Assembly: GCA_040222995.1 (NCBI GenBank)
Contig: JAVKBW010000042.1
Span: forward strand, 186,001-250,000
Length of the DNA stretch: 64,000 bases
Origin: JAVKBW01 sp040222995
GTDB lineage: Bacteria > Pseudomonadota > Alphaproteobacteria > UBA8366 > Aestuariispiraceae
Direction: 5' to 3'
Position 1 is the stretch's first letter, and each line of letters begins with the position of its first letter. The translations under genes were made by a program, and so were the position numbers. Below are positions 1-8,781 of the stretch, piece by piece. The notes under the pieces were generated by a model. It saw nothing but the letters and a program-made list of their open reading frames with translations. It was not told the DNA's origin and ran no database searches.

Positions 1-347
1 CGCAGACGGGCCAGGGATTCGGGATCAAGGTCCTGCAGCACCTTTTGTTTATTGCGGTAGATCGTCATCGCGGAGCGCAGGGCTTCCGACCGTTCGGTCG
101 TCTCGACAGGCGACCCATCCGGGTTTTCATGCAGGATGAGTTCCTGGTGCGCCCGGTCGATGGCTTCGCGGATGGTCGCCTCGTCCAGCTCCGTTGCATT
201 CGCATCTGTGCGAAGGGCATCCGCCACCGGTTTCTTTCCGGCGGCCGGCGCTGTATTCGCCGTACCGGATTTCGCCCGCTGCGTCCGTTCATACGCCGCG
301 CGGCCTTCCTTGGTCAGCAACATCGATTTCAGAATCTTCCCGAACAT
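1..347 (-). CDS. hypothetical protein, 3' part outside the window
   Basis: The reading frame opens at ATG 345-347 on the minus strand and is still open at base 1, giving 115 residues that begin MFGKILKSMLLTKEG. The visible part is charged and helical, with a basic N-terminus, an Ala/Lys-rich segment (about residues 25-45) and an acidic helical stretch (about 50-80). No signal peptide or membrane segment is visible. It lies 77 bases downstream of the GNAT gene on the same strand, so co-transcription is possible. I do not recognise a family. Codon use resembles the neighbours, so I take it as a real gene. Confidence 0.6.
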   Translation of the reverse strand, partial: MFGKILKSMLLTKEGRAAYERTQRAKSGTANTAPAAGKKPVADALRTDANATELDEATIREAIDRAHQELILHENPDGSPVETTERSEALRSAMTIYRNKQKVLQDLDPESLARL

Positions 348-424
348 GGGGGCACATTACGCGATTTCGCCGTTAACGGAAATGCGGCGCGTTCGGGATT
401 TACACGCCATTGAAACCAGTTCGT

Positions 425-970
425 TCATCGATCCGCCGCGAGGTCGCCGAACAGTTTCGCCATAAGGTACTCATCGACCCATTCTCCCTCGATCCGGGCC
501 GATCCGCGTTTTATTCCCTCTTCACGGTATCCCAGCCGATCGTAGAATCTTTTGGCCCTTGTATTATGCGTCATCACCGTCAGTTCGATGCGCGATATCC
601 CGCTGGCCACGGCCCAGGTTTCCATACCCTTCATCAGGGCTTCGGCAATGCCGGTCCCGTAATAGTCGGACACCACGCCGATACCCAGCGACGCGGCGTG
701 CCGTGTCCGGTTCAACTGTCCGCCGATCAGAACGCCTTCTCCGATCGGCGCGCCGTCGAGCCAGGCGCCCAGCATCAGACTGTTCGGTGCGTTACCGAAG
801 GCCTGTATAACCGACTTCATATCGTCGACCGTTCGCGCGCGGTCCCCCGGCTCGTGCAGGAAGTAGCTGGTTTCCGACAGAATTTTTTCACCGAAAGCCT
901 TGAGTACCGCGGCATCCTCTTCGGTCGGCTCCCGATACACCACCGATTGCAATCTGGACGATCTTTCCAT
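425..970 (-). CDS. GNAT family N-acetyltransferase
   Basis: A 181-residue single-domain acetyltransferase of the GNAT superfamily, which moves an acetyl group from acetyl-CoA to an amine. The acetyl-CoA loop is the stretch SDYYGTGIAEALM (about residues 112-124), a variant of the usual Q/RxxGxG/A pyrophosphate loop. The C-terminal strand-helix pair has the typical NTRAKRFYDRLGYREEG (about 147-163). It starts 14 bases after the stop of the Lrp/AsnC-type regulator on the same strand, so the two probably form an operon. Lrp-family genes are often paired with amino-acid or amine modifying enzymes, but the substrate cannot be read from the sequence. Confidence 0.85.
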   Translation of the reverse strand: MERSSRLQSVVYREPTEEDAAVLKAFGEKILSETSYFLHEPGDRARTVDDMKSVIQAFGNAPNSLMLGAWLDGAPIGEGVLIGGQLNRTRHAASLGIGVVSDYYGTGIAEALMKGMETWAVASGISRIELTVMTHNTRAKRFYDRLGYREEGIKRGSARIEGEWVDEYLMAKLFGDLAADR

Positions 971-984
971 CCGTTAATCCTTTT

Positions 985-1440
985 CTAGGCCTGCCTGGAT
1001 ATCGGAAGCGGTTTGTCTTCGACATAGGTCGACAACACGACAGAGGTCGTCGTTTCGCCCAGTTGACGGCAGCGTTCAACCGTAGCTTCCAGATGCTGCA
1101 GATCCCGCGCTGCGATTTTCAGAAAGAACCCGTCTTCGCCGGCCGTGTGATGACATTCGAGGATTTCAGGCATTGCTTCCGCCATACTGCGCACCGCCCG
1201 ATATCGGTCCGTTGCGCATTGCAGACGCAAAAACGCCGTAACCGGCCAGCCGGCCAGCGGGCGATCCAGAACCGCGCCGAACCGGCGAATGCACCCCGAT
1301 TCCACCAGTTTGCGGACCCTTTCGGACACCGCCGGAGTCGACAGGCCCAGCCGCCGCGCCAGCGCGTTGAATGACAGACGCGAATCGGCCTGCAATTCGT
1401 CCAAAAGCTGACTGGTCTTAACATCGATTTCACCGATCAT
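985..1440 (-). CDS. Lrp/AsnC family transcriptional regulator
   Basis: This 151-residue protein has an N-terminal winged helix-turn-helix (about residues 5-55, with LSFNALARRLGLSTPAVSERV) and a C-terminal RAM/AsnC ligand-binding domain ending in a beta strand before the KPLPISRQ tail. Such proteins are octameric or dimeric regulators that respond to amino acids. I prefer ATG 1440 (MIGEIDVKTS) because it puts the HTH at the usual distance from the N-terminus; an in-frame ATG at 1455 would add five residues. The upstream 1441-1510 stretch is extremely AT-rich, with AAATTTATT twice, as expected for an autoregulated Lrp promoter. Confidence 0.85.
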   Translation of the reverse strand: MIGEIDVKTSQLLDELQADSRLSFNALARRLGLSTPAVSERVRKLVESGCIRRFGAVLDRPLAGWPVTAFLRLQCATDRYRAVRSMAEAMPEILECHHTAGEDGFFLKIAARDLQHLEATVERCRQLGETTTSVVLSTYVEDKPLPISRQA

Positions 1441-1735
1441 AAGTTTATAATACAATATAAATTATAATTGTAAATTTATTATCGAAATTTATTTATAAAT
1501 ATAGTTCCGCAAAAAGACAGAACATCTCTTTTCCACGGCAATCTCTGATTACATATCCGGCGCTCTATCTGGCGGATTCTGCAACCGGAGGGTCCCAAAA
1601 CCCTGCCTGCGGCGCGCCGTGTTTCCGTTTTGTTGTGGAAAACCGCCCGGTTTTGCTGAATATTTGCATCAGTAATGCGGTTGTTGGCGCTTCCTTGCAT
1701 TCCGGATATCGGGACATAGCCAAGGCAAAGCCGCG
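1441..1735. promoter_or_regulatory. AT-rich divergent promoter region
   Basis: The gap between the Lrp/AsnC gene (minus) and the unknown operon (plus). Bases 1441-1510 are almost pure A/T in an otherwise GC-rich window and contain the 9-mer AAATTTATT twice, 13 bases apart, plus several TATAAT-like strings. The rest (1511-1735) shows no convincing gene or RNA. The likely role is the promoter and operator of the Lrp-type gene. Confidence 0.45.
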
Positions 1736-2899
1736 ATGCCAGATGAACCGGATGTCCAGATGCCCGAACAGGATGCGAGACAGAGTGGAACCTACCTGCC
1801 CGCGACCTTTGCTCAGCGGGGCGTCGCTGTAGCATTTACCACGCCTGTTCTCTCGTTCGCTCGCCTGCGCCGGGCCCGGGACGACACCCTGCAGTATCTG
1901 GTGCCGGGTCTTGCCGGCGGCATTGAAACCTATGTCATTCCCGCCGCCAGTATCGCCGATGTTGTCAACCTGACCGTATTCGACCGGCACCTGATGGAAT
2001 CGATCGACGGCGACAACATCAACCTGTCGCCTCTGACGATGCGAAACATATCCCTTAAGAAAGCGACCAGCGGGCTGGCCGGTGCGAAACGGGCGAAAAG
2101 GGCAAGGTTTCTTCTTGAGCAGGACAGGAAGAACAACATGCAGATGCTGTTGCTGCTTGTTCAGTCCGCCATCGAACAGTTATCCGATGAAAAACGCGCG
2201 GAAGCCGCCGCCGGTCTGACCGAAGAGTCCCTGCGGTCCGGCGAAGCTGTCGCCTGCCTGCAGGATCATCTGGGATCCTTCCTGGGCGAGACCGGTCTGA
2301 CGGCAGAGCAGGCCTTTGCGCGTTGCCAGAAATGGGCCGCCTGCACGTCGATGGTCGGATCGCCCGACGACAGGGTGACAGGCCCGTTGAAACTGCTGAT
2401 CAGGGATCTCGAACAGATGTCGGCCGACCTGATGTCCTGGCTGGTGCCGGAGCCTGTCGGTCCGGCGGAAATGGCGCAGCGTGTCGCCGTCGCGGCAACC
2501 GAAGCCGTGTCCGAAGCCAGGCAGATTCTGGCGTTTATCGATGAATCCCACACCGATATCGGACCGCCATTGAAAGACTGGGCGGCCACGAAGCCGGCCT
2601 TGCGCGAAGCGGTTCGCCGCATAGCCGAGATTCTCGACGGCTGGCGGCGCATTGTCGACCGATGGGACCGTGTCGCCGACCGCGAACGGGTGGACCAGCG
2701 CGAGATTGTCGAACTGTTCGGGCTGTACATGCCGGTGCTTCCGGTCGAAGCGGTCAGGCACAATACCGCCTTCTGGGAGGATATCCGGGCGACCCAGAAG
2801 CGATGGGAACACGATGCCGCTATGGCCGCGCGGTCGCTGCTGGATGTCGATGAAAAAGTGCATGAGAAACTGCACAAGTATCAGAAGGAAGTCGCATGA
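1736..2899 (+). CDS. conserved hypothetical protein, first gene of a two-gene operon
   Basis: A 387-residue soluble protein with no signal peptide or membrane segment. The N-terminal ~85 residues look like a compact beta-containing domain (TYLPATFAQRGVAVAFTTP, then a hydrophobic IETYVIPAASIADVVNL). The remainder is almost entirely helical and charged, with a lysine/arginine-rich segment around 108-125 and long helices to the C-terminus. It overlaps the next gene by four bases (ATGA), so the two are translationally coupled and probably act together. I do not recognise the family and assign no function. Confidence 0.7.
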   Translation: MPDEPDVQMPEQDARQSGTYLPATFAQRGVAVAFTTPVLSFARLRRARDDTLQYLVPGLAGGIETYVIPAASIADVVNLTVFDRHLMESIDGDNINLSPLTMRNISLKKATSGLAGAKRAKRARFLLEQDRKNNMQMLLLLVQSAIEQLSDEKRAEAAAGLTEESLRSGEAVACLQDHLGSFLGETGLTAEQAFARCQKWAACTSMVGSPDDRVTGPLKLLIRDLEQMSADLMSWLVPEPVGPAEMAQRVAVAATEAVSEARQILAFIDESHTDIGPPLKDWAATKPALREAVRRIAEILDGWRRIVDRWDRVADRERVDQREIVELFGLYMPVLPVEAVRHNTAFWEDIRATQKRWEHDAAMAARSLLDVDEKVHEKLHKYQKEVA

Positions 2900-4308
2900 C
2901 CACCGCTTCCGACACCGACACCTCACCGATGGATGCTCTTTTCGGCCAGTTGCCGGAAAAGGATCTGAAAAAGCTTGCCGCCAAGATCGAGCTCGACCGG
3001 ACGGAGAACAAATACGGCCTGCCGCATCAGGCCATCATTTCGCTGATGCGGCCCTATCTGGCGGCTGCCCGGGCGCCACGGGTCTACACGCCGCAGCGCA
3101 TTCTTTGTCTGCCGTTCGAGGACTTGCTGGTCTTCACCGATACCGACCCGAAACTGGTTGCAGCGATATCCCGCGCCAGTATCGCAAACATGTGGACCTG
3201 GGTGACCGGGGAATTGATGGTCAACGCCTTCCCGCCCCTGGCGGACCGGTACATCGAAGCGCAAAAGGACGGCGACGACGTTCTCGCCCGGGAATGCGCG
3301 TCGGAGATATGGTCGGCGGCGGCGGAAGCGATGCTGCCCCCGATCGAGGAAGCCGAAGCCAGCCAGGATTCCTGGACGGCGCTTGCCGCAAAAGTAGGCG
3401 GGTCCCGGCGTCTGGAAGACATCAGGGAAATGGCCCGTGTGCTGCGCATCGCCGACGAGGTCGAGGACTGCAAGGAAGCGCTGGCGCCGCGGCCGATTGT
3501 CTACCTGTCGAAGGACGATGTTACCTCGATCCAGCGGTACTATCAGAAAATCGAAAACAACTATCCCGGTCAGGAACTGTATCTTCTGCTGGTGATGATG
3601 AAGCGGTTGTATCAGCCGTTCCCGATCCTCAAGGTTTTCCGGGCGCTGTCCCGCAAGGGCGACGATACGCTGATGCGCACGACCGACCTTTCGATTGCCG
3701 GCAACATGGTTATCAGCGCCCTAGAACAGGACGGTCTGGCCGTAGCTGAACTGGCCCAAAAGCCCGATGTGAAGGAGGATGAACTGGTCCGCAAGGCCGG
3801 CCGGTTCGCCGCCGCCTTCAAGGGCATCACGACCGATATCGGTATCCGGCGCGACGGCGAATGGGGCCAGCGTATGTACAAGGCCAGAAACGATGTCAGT
3901 GCGGTTATCCAGCGCTATGTGTTGAACAAGGCGGAGAAAGTCATCATGAGCGCATTGCCGGTCAAACGCGGCCGGATTGCCCCGCTGCTGGATTCATTCC
4001 CGAACGAGGAAGATTTCGAAAGAGCCGAAGAACGCGCAGAAGCGCTTGCCAACACGATGCGGATCGCCGACCAGATCGGCCTAGCCTCGGCCTGTCTTGC
4101 AACCATAAACGAGTTGAAAAAACAGCTATCCTCCCTCGGATCGCAGATGCTGGAATCGATGCCGAAAATCGATCCGGACATGGAAGAAACGGCGACTGCC
4201 CATCTGCATACGCTGGTGCGTCTGATGGAGCTTGTCGACAGTTCCGACGAAGCCGATCTGTTGCGCCGCCGCGGCAAGGCATCGCTCAGCCATACAACGG
4301 TCGATTAA
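2896..4308 (+). CDS. conserved hypothetical protein, second gene of the operon
   Basis: A 470-residue soluble, mostly alpha-helical protein of unknown family. It has an acidic N-terminus (MTTASDTDTSPMDALFGQLP), a central region with a conserved-looking LPFEDLLVFTDTDPK (about residues 72-86), and a C-terminal helical part rich in Glu/Arg (about 360-440). No catalytic motif, nucleotide-binding loop or signal peptide is visible. Its ATG overlaps the stop of the upstream gene by four bases, which implies a stoichiometric partner. The role is unknown. Confidence 0.7.
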   Translation: MTTASDTDTSPMDALFGQLPEKDLKKLAAKIELDRTENKYGLPHQAIISLMRPYLAAARAPRVYTPQRILCLPFEDLLVFTDTDPKLVAAISRASIANMWTWVTGELMVNAFPPLADRYIEAQKDGDDVLARECASEIWSAAAEAMLPPIEEAEASQDSWTALAAKVGGSRRLEDIREMARVLRIADEVEDCKEALAPRPIVYLSKDDVTSIQRYYQKIENNYPGQELYLLLVMMKRLYQPFPILKVFRALSRKGDDTLMRTTDLSIAGNMVISALEQDGLAVAELAQKPDVKEDELVRKAGRFAAAFKGITTDIGIRRDGEWGQRMYKARNDVSAVIQRYVLNKAEKVIMSALPVKRGRIAPLLDSFPNEEDFERAEERAEALANTMRIADQIGLASACLATINELKKQLSSLGSQMLESMPKIDPDMEETATAHLHTLVRLMELVDSSDEADLLRRRGKASLSHTTVD

Positions 4309-4400
4309 CAATGAAAGCGTTGAAGTTTTAACCGTCTTCTTCGAATCATTGACAATATGCATGTCCGTTGACAACACGGACGCCTATCCATCAACGCGCT

Positions 4401-4419
4401 ATTGAGAGCGCTTCTCAAT
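4401..4419. promoter_or_regulatory. 19-bp palindrome upstream of the sorting-signal protein
   Basis: ATTGAGAGCGCTTCTCAAT is a perfect 7-bp inverted repeat around a 5-base GC-rich centre, 86 bases upstream of the exported protein gene. The TTGAGA...TCTCAA arms around a CG-containing centre resemble LacI-family operators. No LacI-type gene is in the window, so the binding protein is unknown. Confidence 0.4.
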
Positions 4420-4505
4420 GTACCATAGATTGATTCCCTAGACTTGGCCTCGTATCCGTAGGGTTACCTGGTCGGGTAGGGTCAATCACATCTGGGAATA
4501 CAGTT

Positions 4506-5351
4506 ATGAAAAAAGTTTTAGCCGTATCGGCCATGGTGCTGGGAATGTTCGGCGCCGTAGAAATCGCATCGGCGGCGAGCCTGCAGATTATCGGGTCACC
4601 GGTCATCAGATCGATTCCTAACAACTTCGACCCGGCTGGCACCCCAGCGCCCCCCGATGCAATTACACGAATGAACGACTTCATTAATTTCGGCAATACT
4701 GGCGTTCCCTTTGAAGTCGAATCGAGCACGGGCGTAAACGTCGCCTCGTTCAGCGGAAGCGCGAAGAATTCCAGCAACGGTTTGGCGATCGATTTCGGCG
4801 GCGCAAGCTCGGTTGACATCACCTTCACCTATTTCGGCAAGGAAGCTGCGTTCACCAACCTGGCGCTGGCGATCAACGGCAGCACCCACTCACTGTTCAA
4901 CAACACGACCGCGCAACTCGGCGACACCGAAACGCTGACCTTCCTGAACACGAACAGTTCCGGCCCGTTCTTCATTCCGTTCGTATTCCGGTCGAACCGA
5001 GGTAGCGGCACCCCCGATCCTGATCCGAACAGCAGCCAAACGGGCAACGATTTGCAGATCGCCAACGATGGCGGTGCGACGTTCGTCGATTCCGGCGATC
5101 CGGTCGACAATCTGGAACTCGGCTTCCTGCAGCAGTTGAACGGCGATCTGTTCACCAACAGCATCGGCGTTGTTGAAGGCTCGACGATTGCCTTTTTCGG
5201 CGACGGCACGAACGACAGCGATCTGGATGACATGGTTATCGGCATCGGCATCACCAGCGTTGTTCCGCTGCCGGCGCCGGTTCTGCTTCTTGTAAGCGCG
5301 CTGGCCGGTCTGGGCTTCGTATCGCGGATGAAGCGCCGCATCGCCGCCTGA
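4506..5351 (+). CDS. exported protein with VPLPA-CTERM sorting signal
   Basis: A 281-residue secreted protein with a Sec signal peptide (MKKVLAVSAMVLGMFGAVEIASA, cleaved near residue 24). The body is Ser/Thr/Asn/Gly-rich and low in Cys, typical of beta-sandwich surface proteins. The C-terminus carries the tripartite exosortase-type signal: VPLPAP, a hydrophobic helix (LLLVSALAGLGFV) and a basic tail (RMKRRIAA). In alphaproteobacteria with an exosortase, this VPLPA variant of PEP-CTERM marks proteins for processing and surface or biofilm-matrix export. No exosortase is in the window. The gene is flanked by an operator-like palindrome and a strong terminator, so it is probably monocistronic. 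Confidence 0.8.
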   Translation: MKKVLAVSAMVLGMFGAVEIASAASLQIIGSPVIRSIPNNFDPAGTPAPPDAITRMNDFINFGNTGVPFEVESSTGVNVASFSGSAKNSSNGLAIDFGGASSVDITFTYFGKEAAFTNLALAINGSTHSLFNNTTAQLGDTETLTFLNTNSSGPFFIPFVFRSNRGSGTPDPDPNSSQTGNDLQIANDGGATFVDSGDPVDNLELGFLQQLNGDLFTNSIGVVEGSTIAFFGDGTNDSDLDDMVIGIGITSVVPLPAPVLLLVSALAGLGFVSRMKRRIAA

Positions 5352-5372
5352 CCCGGTTCCCGACCAAACGAA

Positions 5373-5397
5373 AAGCCCCGCTTCGGCGGGGTTTTTT
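5373..5397. terminator. rho-independent terminator, probably bidirectional
   Basis: AGCCCCGC-TTCG-GCGGGGTT followed by TTTTTTG forms a compact GC stem with a UUCG-type loop and a T run just after the sorting-signal protein. The minus strand also reads into T-rich sequence (TTTTCGTTT), so it can terminate the convergent repeat-protein gene as well. Confidence 0.85.
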
Positions 5398-5435
5398 GTG
5401 TCTGCCGCTGGTCCGCCTGGCAGAACTGACCGCTG

Positions 5436-8400
5436 TCAGCTTGCCGTATCGCGGCCGATGGCGTGGTTCAGAATTACAAACAGTTTGCCGACATCCGCCG
5501 TCATGAAGGTCGAATGCAGCAGGTGTTCGGGGTCGCAGGTTTTGGTTTCTTCAAGCAGTTTGTCGAAGTGATCGACGTAACGGGTCACGTAGTCCCGCAT
5601 TTCCTTGTCCTGCTTCACCTTTTCCGAAATCCGGCGCACCAGGGTGGCTTGTTTTCCGCGCAGCAGAGACCGGGTAAAGATCGACCGGTCGCCTTTCACG
5701 TACCGCCGCCAGTCCGCTTCCGGTACGTCCTGATACAGGCTGCGCGTCAGATCGATGGAGATCGAATTGAGATCCTCGATGACGAACCGGGCGGATTTCA
5801 GGAACACGTCGCGCCGCAGTTCCAGTTCCTTGTTCCGGGCGACTTCCGCCTGACTGGATACCTGCTGCGACGCTTCCGTCAGTTTTACAGCCTGCTCCTC
5901 GAAAACGCCGGTAATATTGCGGGCCGTGGATTCCGCCGCATGCACGGATGCCAGCAGTTTTTCGGAACTTGCATTCGCATCCGACCCGAGGCCGCTCAGC
6001 ACCGCCTGCGTATTTTCGGCAATCGCCGTCAGCCTCTTGGTTTGACTGTTGAGGCTTTCGCCGACGCCGCCGATCTGCGCCTTCGCCAGATCGCTTGCCG
6101 CGGCCAGATCGCCGGATTGATTTCGCAACAGGGCGACAAGCGTCTCCACCCTCTCCGATACCGTATCGGTGGTTCCCTGCAAACCGGCCGATTCCTGGGC
6201 GAAGGCGTCGCTGACCAGTTTGACGGTTTCGACGGCTTTCTTCGCCGCCTCGGCGATTGCGTCGGCCTGTTCTTTCAGACCTTCGCGATGATCGCGCACT
6301 TGCATCCCCGACCGCACCGACACAGTCGTCAGCTTCTCGGCCTGTTCGTCGAACGCCTTTCCGACATCGCCCATCAGCGCGAAGGCCTTTTCCAGCGCGA
6401 TATTGAGGTCTGACGATCCATCGCGGAAGGCAGACCCGGCTTCACCGATCCGCTCTTTCACGGCATCGGCGGCCGACAGAAGCGCGGTGGTTTGCGCCTG
6501 CAACTGCTTGTCGATGGCTTCCGCCTTTTCCGCGGCATTGGTCGAGGCTTCGCCCAGCACCGTGGTTTGGCGGTCGACGGTTTCTTGAATCGCCGTGGCG
6601 TTGTCGGCCAGAATCGACACCAGGGATTCCAGCGCCGACGCATCGTCCCGCAGGGTTTCGCGGATCCGCCTTGCCTCTTCGCCCGCCTTTTCGGATGCAG
6701 CGTTCAGATCGGCGGTTTGCCGCTGCATGGTTTCGCGTATGTCGCGGATTTGCGTCGAAGCATGGTCCGCGGCGGCGGTAAGATCGGCGCTCTGTTTCTG
6801 CATGACTTCGCCGATGGTTTCGCTCTGACCGCTGACCCAGTCCGCCGCCTCTCTCAGTTCGCGGCTTTGCTGACGCAGCATTTCGGCCATGCCGCGGGTT
6901 TGCGCAATTGCCGGGTCGAACGTTTCGTCGATCGACGCCGCGCCATCGGTGAAGGTGGTTCTGATTTCCGCCATGCGTGCGGCCAGCATCGATTCAATCT
7001 GCTTCGCCTGCGCCAGCGTCTTGTCTGACGCTTCGGTCAGCTCCTTCGACTGCGCCTGCAGGGCGGTGCGGATGGCTTCCGCGCGCGACGCCGACAGATC
7101 GGTCGCCTTGGCGATTTCATCCGCCTGTTCATGCAGCGCGCCGCCCATTTCGCCGACCTTTTCAACCGCGCTGTCGGAGGCTTCCGTCAGATGCCTGACC
7201 TGCAGATCGACGGAGGTTTTGACGCTGTTCGCACGGTCGGTCACCGTTTCGGCGACATTGCCCAGCGCCGTGGCCTGCCCCTCGAGCGCGGTACGGATGC
7301 TTTCCGCCTGCGTCGCCGCGCGCTCCGATGCGTGGGTCAGGTCCTGGCTCTGCTGTTTCAGGGCAAGGGTGATTTCGCGCACGGTTTCGCCGTTGGCTTC
7401 GATGCCGCGATGCATGATCTCGCCGGCGGATTCCAGGCCGGCGCCGACGGCATCGACAAAGCTGTCGGCATTTTCGCCCAGCCGTTCCGCGAGCGCCGCC
7501 AATCGTTCCTCGGCCGTATCGACCGTTTTCCCGACCCCGGTTTCCACATCACCCAAGGCCGCGCGCACGGTTTCGTCAAGCAGAGCGGTCTGCCGGTCCA
7601 GTACCGTGGCGATCTGGCCAATGCGGTCGTTTGTCTTTTCGGTAAACCGGTCAAAGGCCGCGGTCTGCGAATCGAACGCCGCCGTCAGGCGTTCGGCGAC
7701 GCTGTCGGTCTGTTCACGCAACCGCTTCGCAACGCCATCGACCTGTTCGGATACCGAATCGCTGACCGTTTCTAGGGTCTTGGCGCCTGTCGAAAGCGTA
7801 CTGGCGATTTCGTCCGCCTTGCGGCCGGCTTCGCCGCCCGCCTCGGTCATGTCGTCTCGGTACCGGTCAAAGACCGCGCCGATCTTGCCGGCCTCGTCCG
7901 ACGCCTGCTGCGAGGCCTGCAACAGTTCACTGGCCTGGATGCGCAGGGCCGAGCCGGCGTGTTCGCTGGATTCCAGAACAGCGTCCGCAGCCTCGCCCAG
8001 CACCCTGGTCTGCTTTTCGATCGATGAGTCGATGCGCTGTTGATGACTGTCAAGCCGGTCCAGCAGGCCTTCAAGCTTTGTCGACTGTTCGGCCAGGGCG
8101 GCGCGCATTTCGGATGTCTGCCGGCCGGCGGACTCGCTGTTGCTGCTGAGCAGGGCAAGCTGGTCGCGCAGGGCCGCGCTGACCGAATCGAGCCCGGCGC
8201 TGGCGAATTGCGCCGCGTCGTTGAGTTCCTGGGTCTGCCGGCGCAGGCTTTCGGATATCCTGTTGAACCGCTCGTCGCTGTCTTCGACCGGGTATGACAG
8301 CAGGGCAAGCTGCTGACGCAACAAATCGGTATGGCGCCGCACATCATGATCGCGCCGGACATAGGCGGCGACCAGCCAGAAAAACGCCAGCGGCGCAAAC

Positions 8401-8639
8401 ACCCCGAAGATGCCCGCCGCAAGTTCATGCGGCAGCATCTGGTCGATCAGGTCCCAGCCGAGCCATATATGCGTGTACCAGAAGCACATCGAAAGCCAGC
8501 CGGCGCTGAGCGCCGCCGCGACAAGGGTAACGCCCAGGGACCATCGCCGCGCGCGTACCGCCGCATCCTTCACCTGCTCCGGCGTCGGCGCGCCGGGACC
8601 GGGGTCAGGTTGCGGAAATTTTGTTATTTCTGCTGTCAT
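5436..8639 (-). CDS. membrane-anchored giant 25-residue-repeat coiled-coil protein
   Basis: A 1067-residue protein. I start it at ATG 8637-8639 (MTAEITKFPQ) because the longer frame would run toward upp and lacks coding character. Two membrane helices lie at about 34-52 and 74-93, with few residues between them. From about residue 128 to 933 the protein is a tandem array of roughly 32 units of exactly 25 residues, with the pattern IxxxLxxQxxxL-xxAxxxAxxxAxx. The last ~134 residues are non-repetitive and look globular, with a charged, Arg/Lys-rich helical domain. It resembles the repetitive parts of MCP or apolipoprotein-like proteins by composition, but the MCP signalling hairpin is not visible. 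The role is unknown; a cell-envelope spacer or scaffold is plausible. Confidence 0.75.
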   Translation of the reverse strand: MTAEITKFPQPDPGPGAPTPEQVKDAAVRARRWSLGVTLVAAALSAGWLSMCFWYTHIWLGWDLIDQMLPHELAAGIFGVFAPLAFFWLVAAYVRRDHDVRRHTDLLRQQLALLSYPVEDSDERFNRISESLRRQTQELNDAAQFASAGLDSVSAALRDQLALLSSNSESAGRQTSEMRAALAEQSTKLEGLLDRLDSHQQRIDSSIEKQTRVLGEAADAVLESSEHAGSALRIQASELLQASQQASDEAGKIGAVFDRYRDDMTEAGGEAGRKADEIASTLSTGAKTLETVSDSVSEQVDGVAKRLREQTDSVAERLTAAFDSQTAAFDRFTEKTNDRIGQIATVLDRQTALLDETVRAALGDVETGVGKTVDTAEERLAALAERLGENADSFVDAVGAGLESAGEIMHRGIEANGETVREITLALKQQSQDLTHASERAATQAESIRTALEGQATALGNVAETVTDRANSVKTSVDLQVRHLTEASDSAVEKVGEMGGALHEQADEIAKATDLSASRAEAIRTALQAQSKELTEASDKTLAQAKQIESMLAARMAEIRTTFTDGAASIDETFDPAIAQTRGMAEMLRQQSRELREAADWVSGQSETIGEVMQKQSADLTAAADHASTQIRDIRETMQRQTADLNAASEKAGEEARRIRETLRDDASALESLVSILADNATAIQETVDRQTTVLGEASTNAAEKAEAIDKQLQAQTTALLSAADAVKERIGEAGSAFRDGSSDLNIALEKAFALMGDVGKAFDEQAEKLTTVSVRSGMQVRDHREGLKEQADAIAEAAKKAVETVKLVSDAFAQESAGLQGTTDTVSERVETLVALLRNQSGDLAAASDLAKAQIGGVGESLNSQTKRLTAIAENTQAVLSGLGSDANASSEKLLASVHAAESTARNITGVFEEQAVKLTEASQQVSSQAEVARNKELELRRDVFLKSARFVIEDLNSISIDLTRSLYQDVPEADWRRYVKGDRSIFTRSLLRGKQATLVRRISEKVKQDKEMRDYVTRYVDHFDKLLEETKTCDPEHLLHSTFMTADVGKLFVILNHAIGRDTAS

Positions 8640-8781
8640 AACCACACAAGATACGGTGTTTCGCACCATTGACAAAGCCCAAACGAGCCAGAGAATGCGA
8701 TGCGCTTGGCGGCGGCTCGCTGGTTCGCGTAGGGTAGCCTGCCTCGATTCGACAACCATTGAGACCGGGATACTCACCTTC

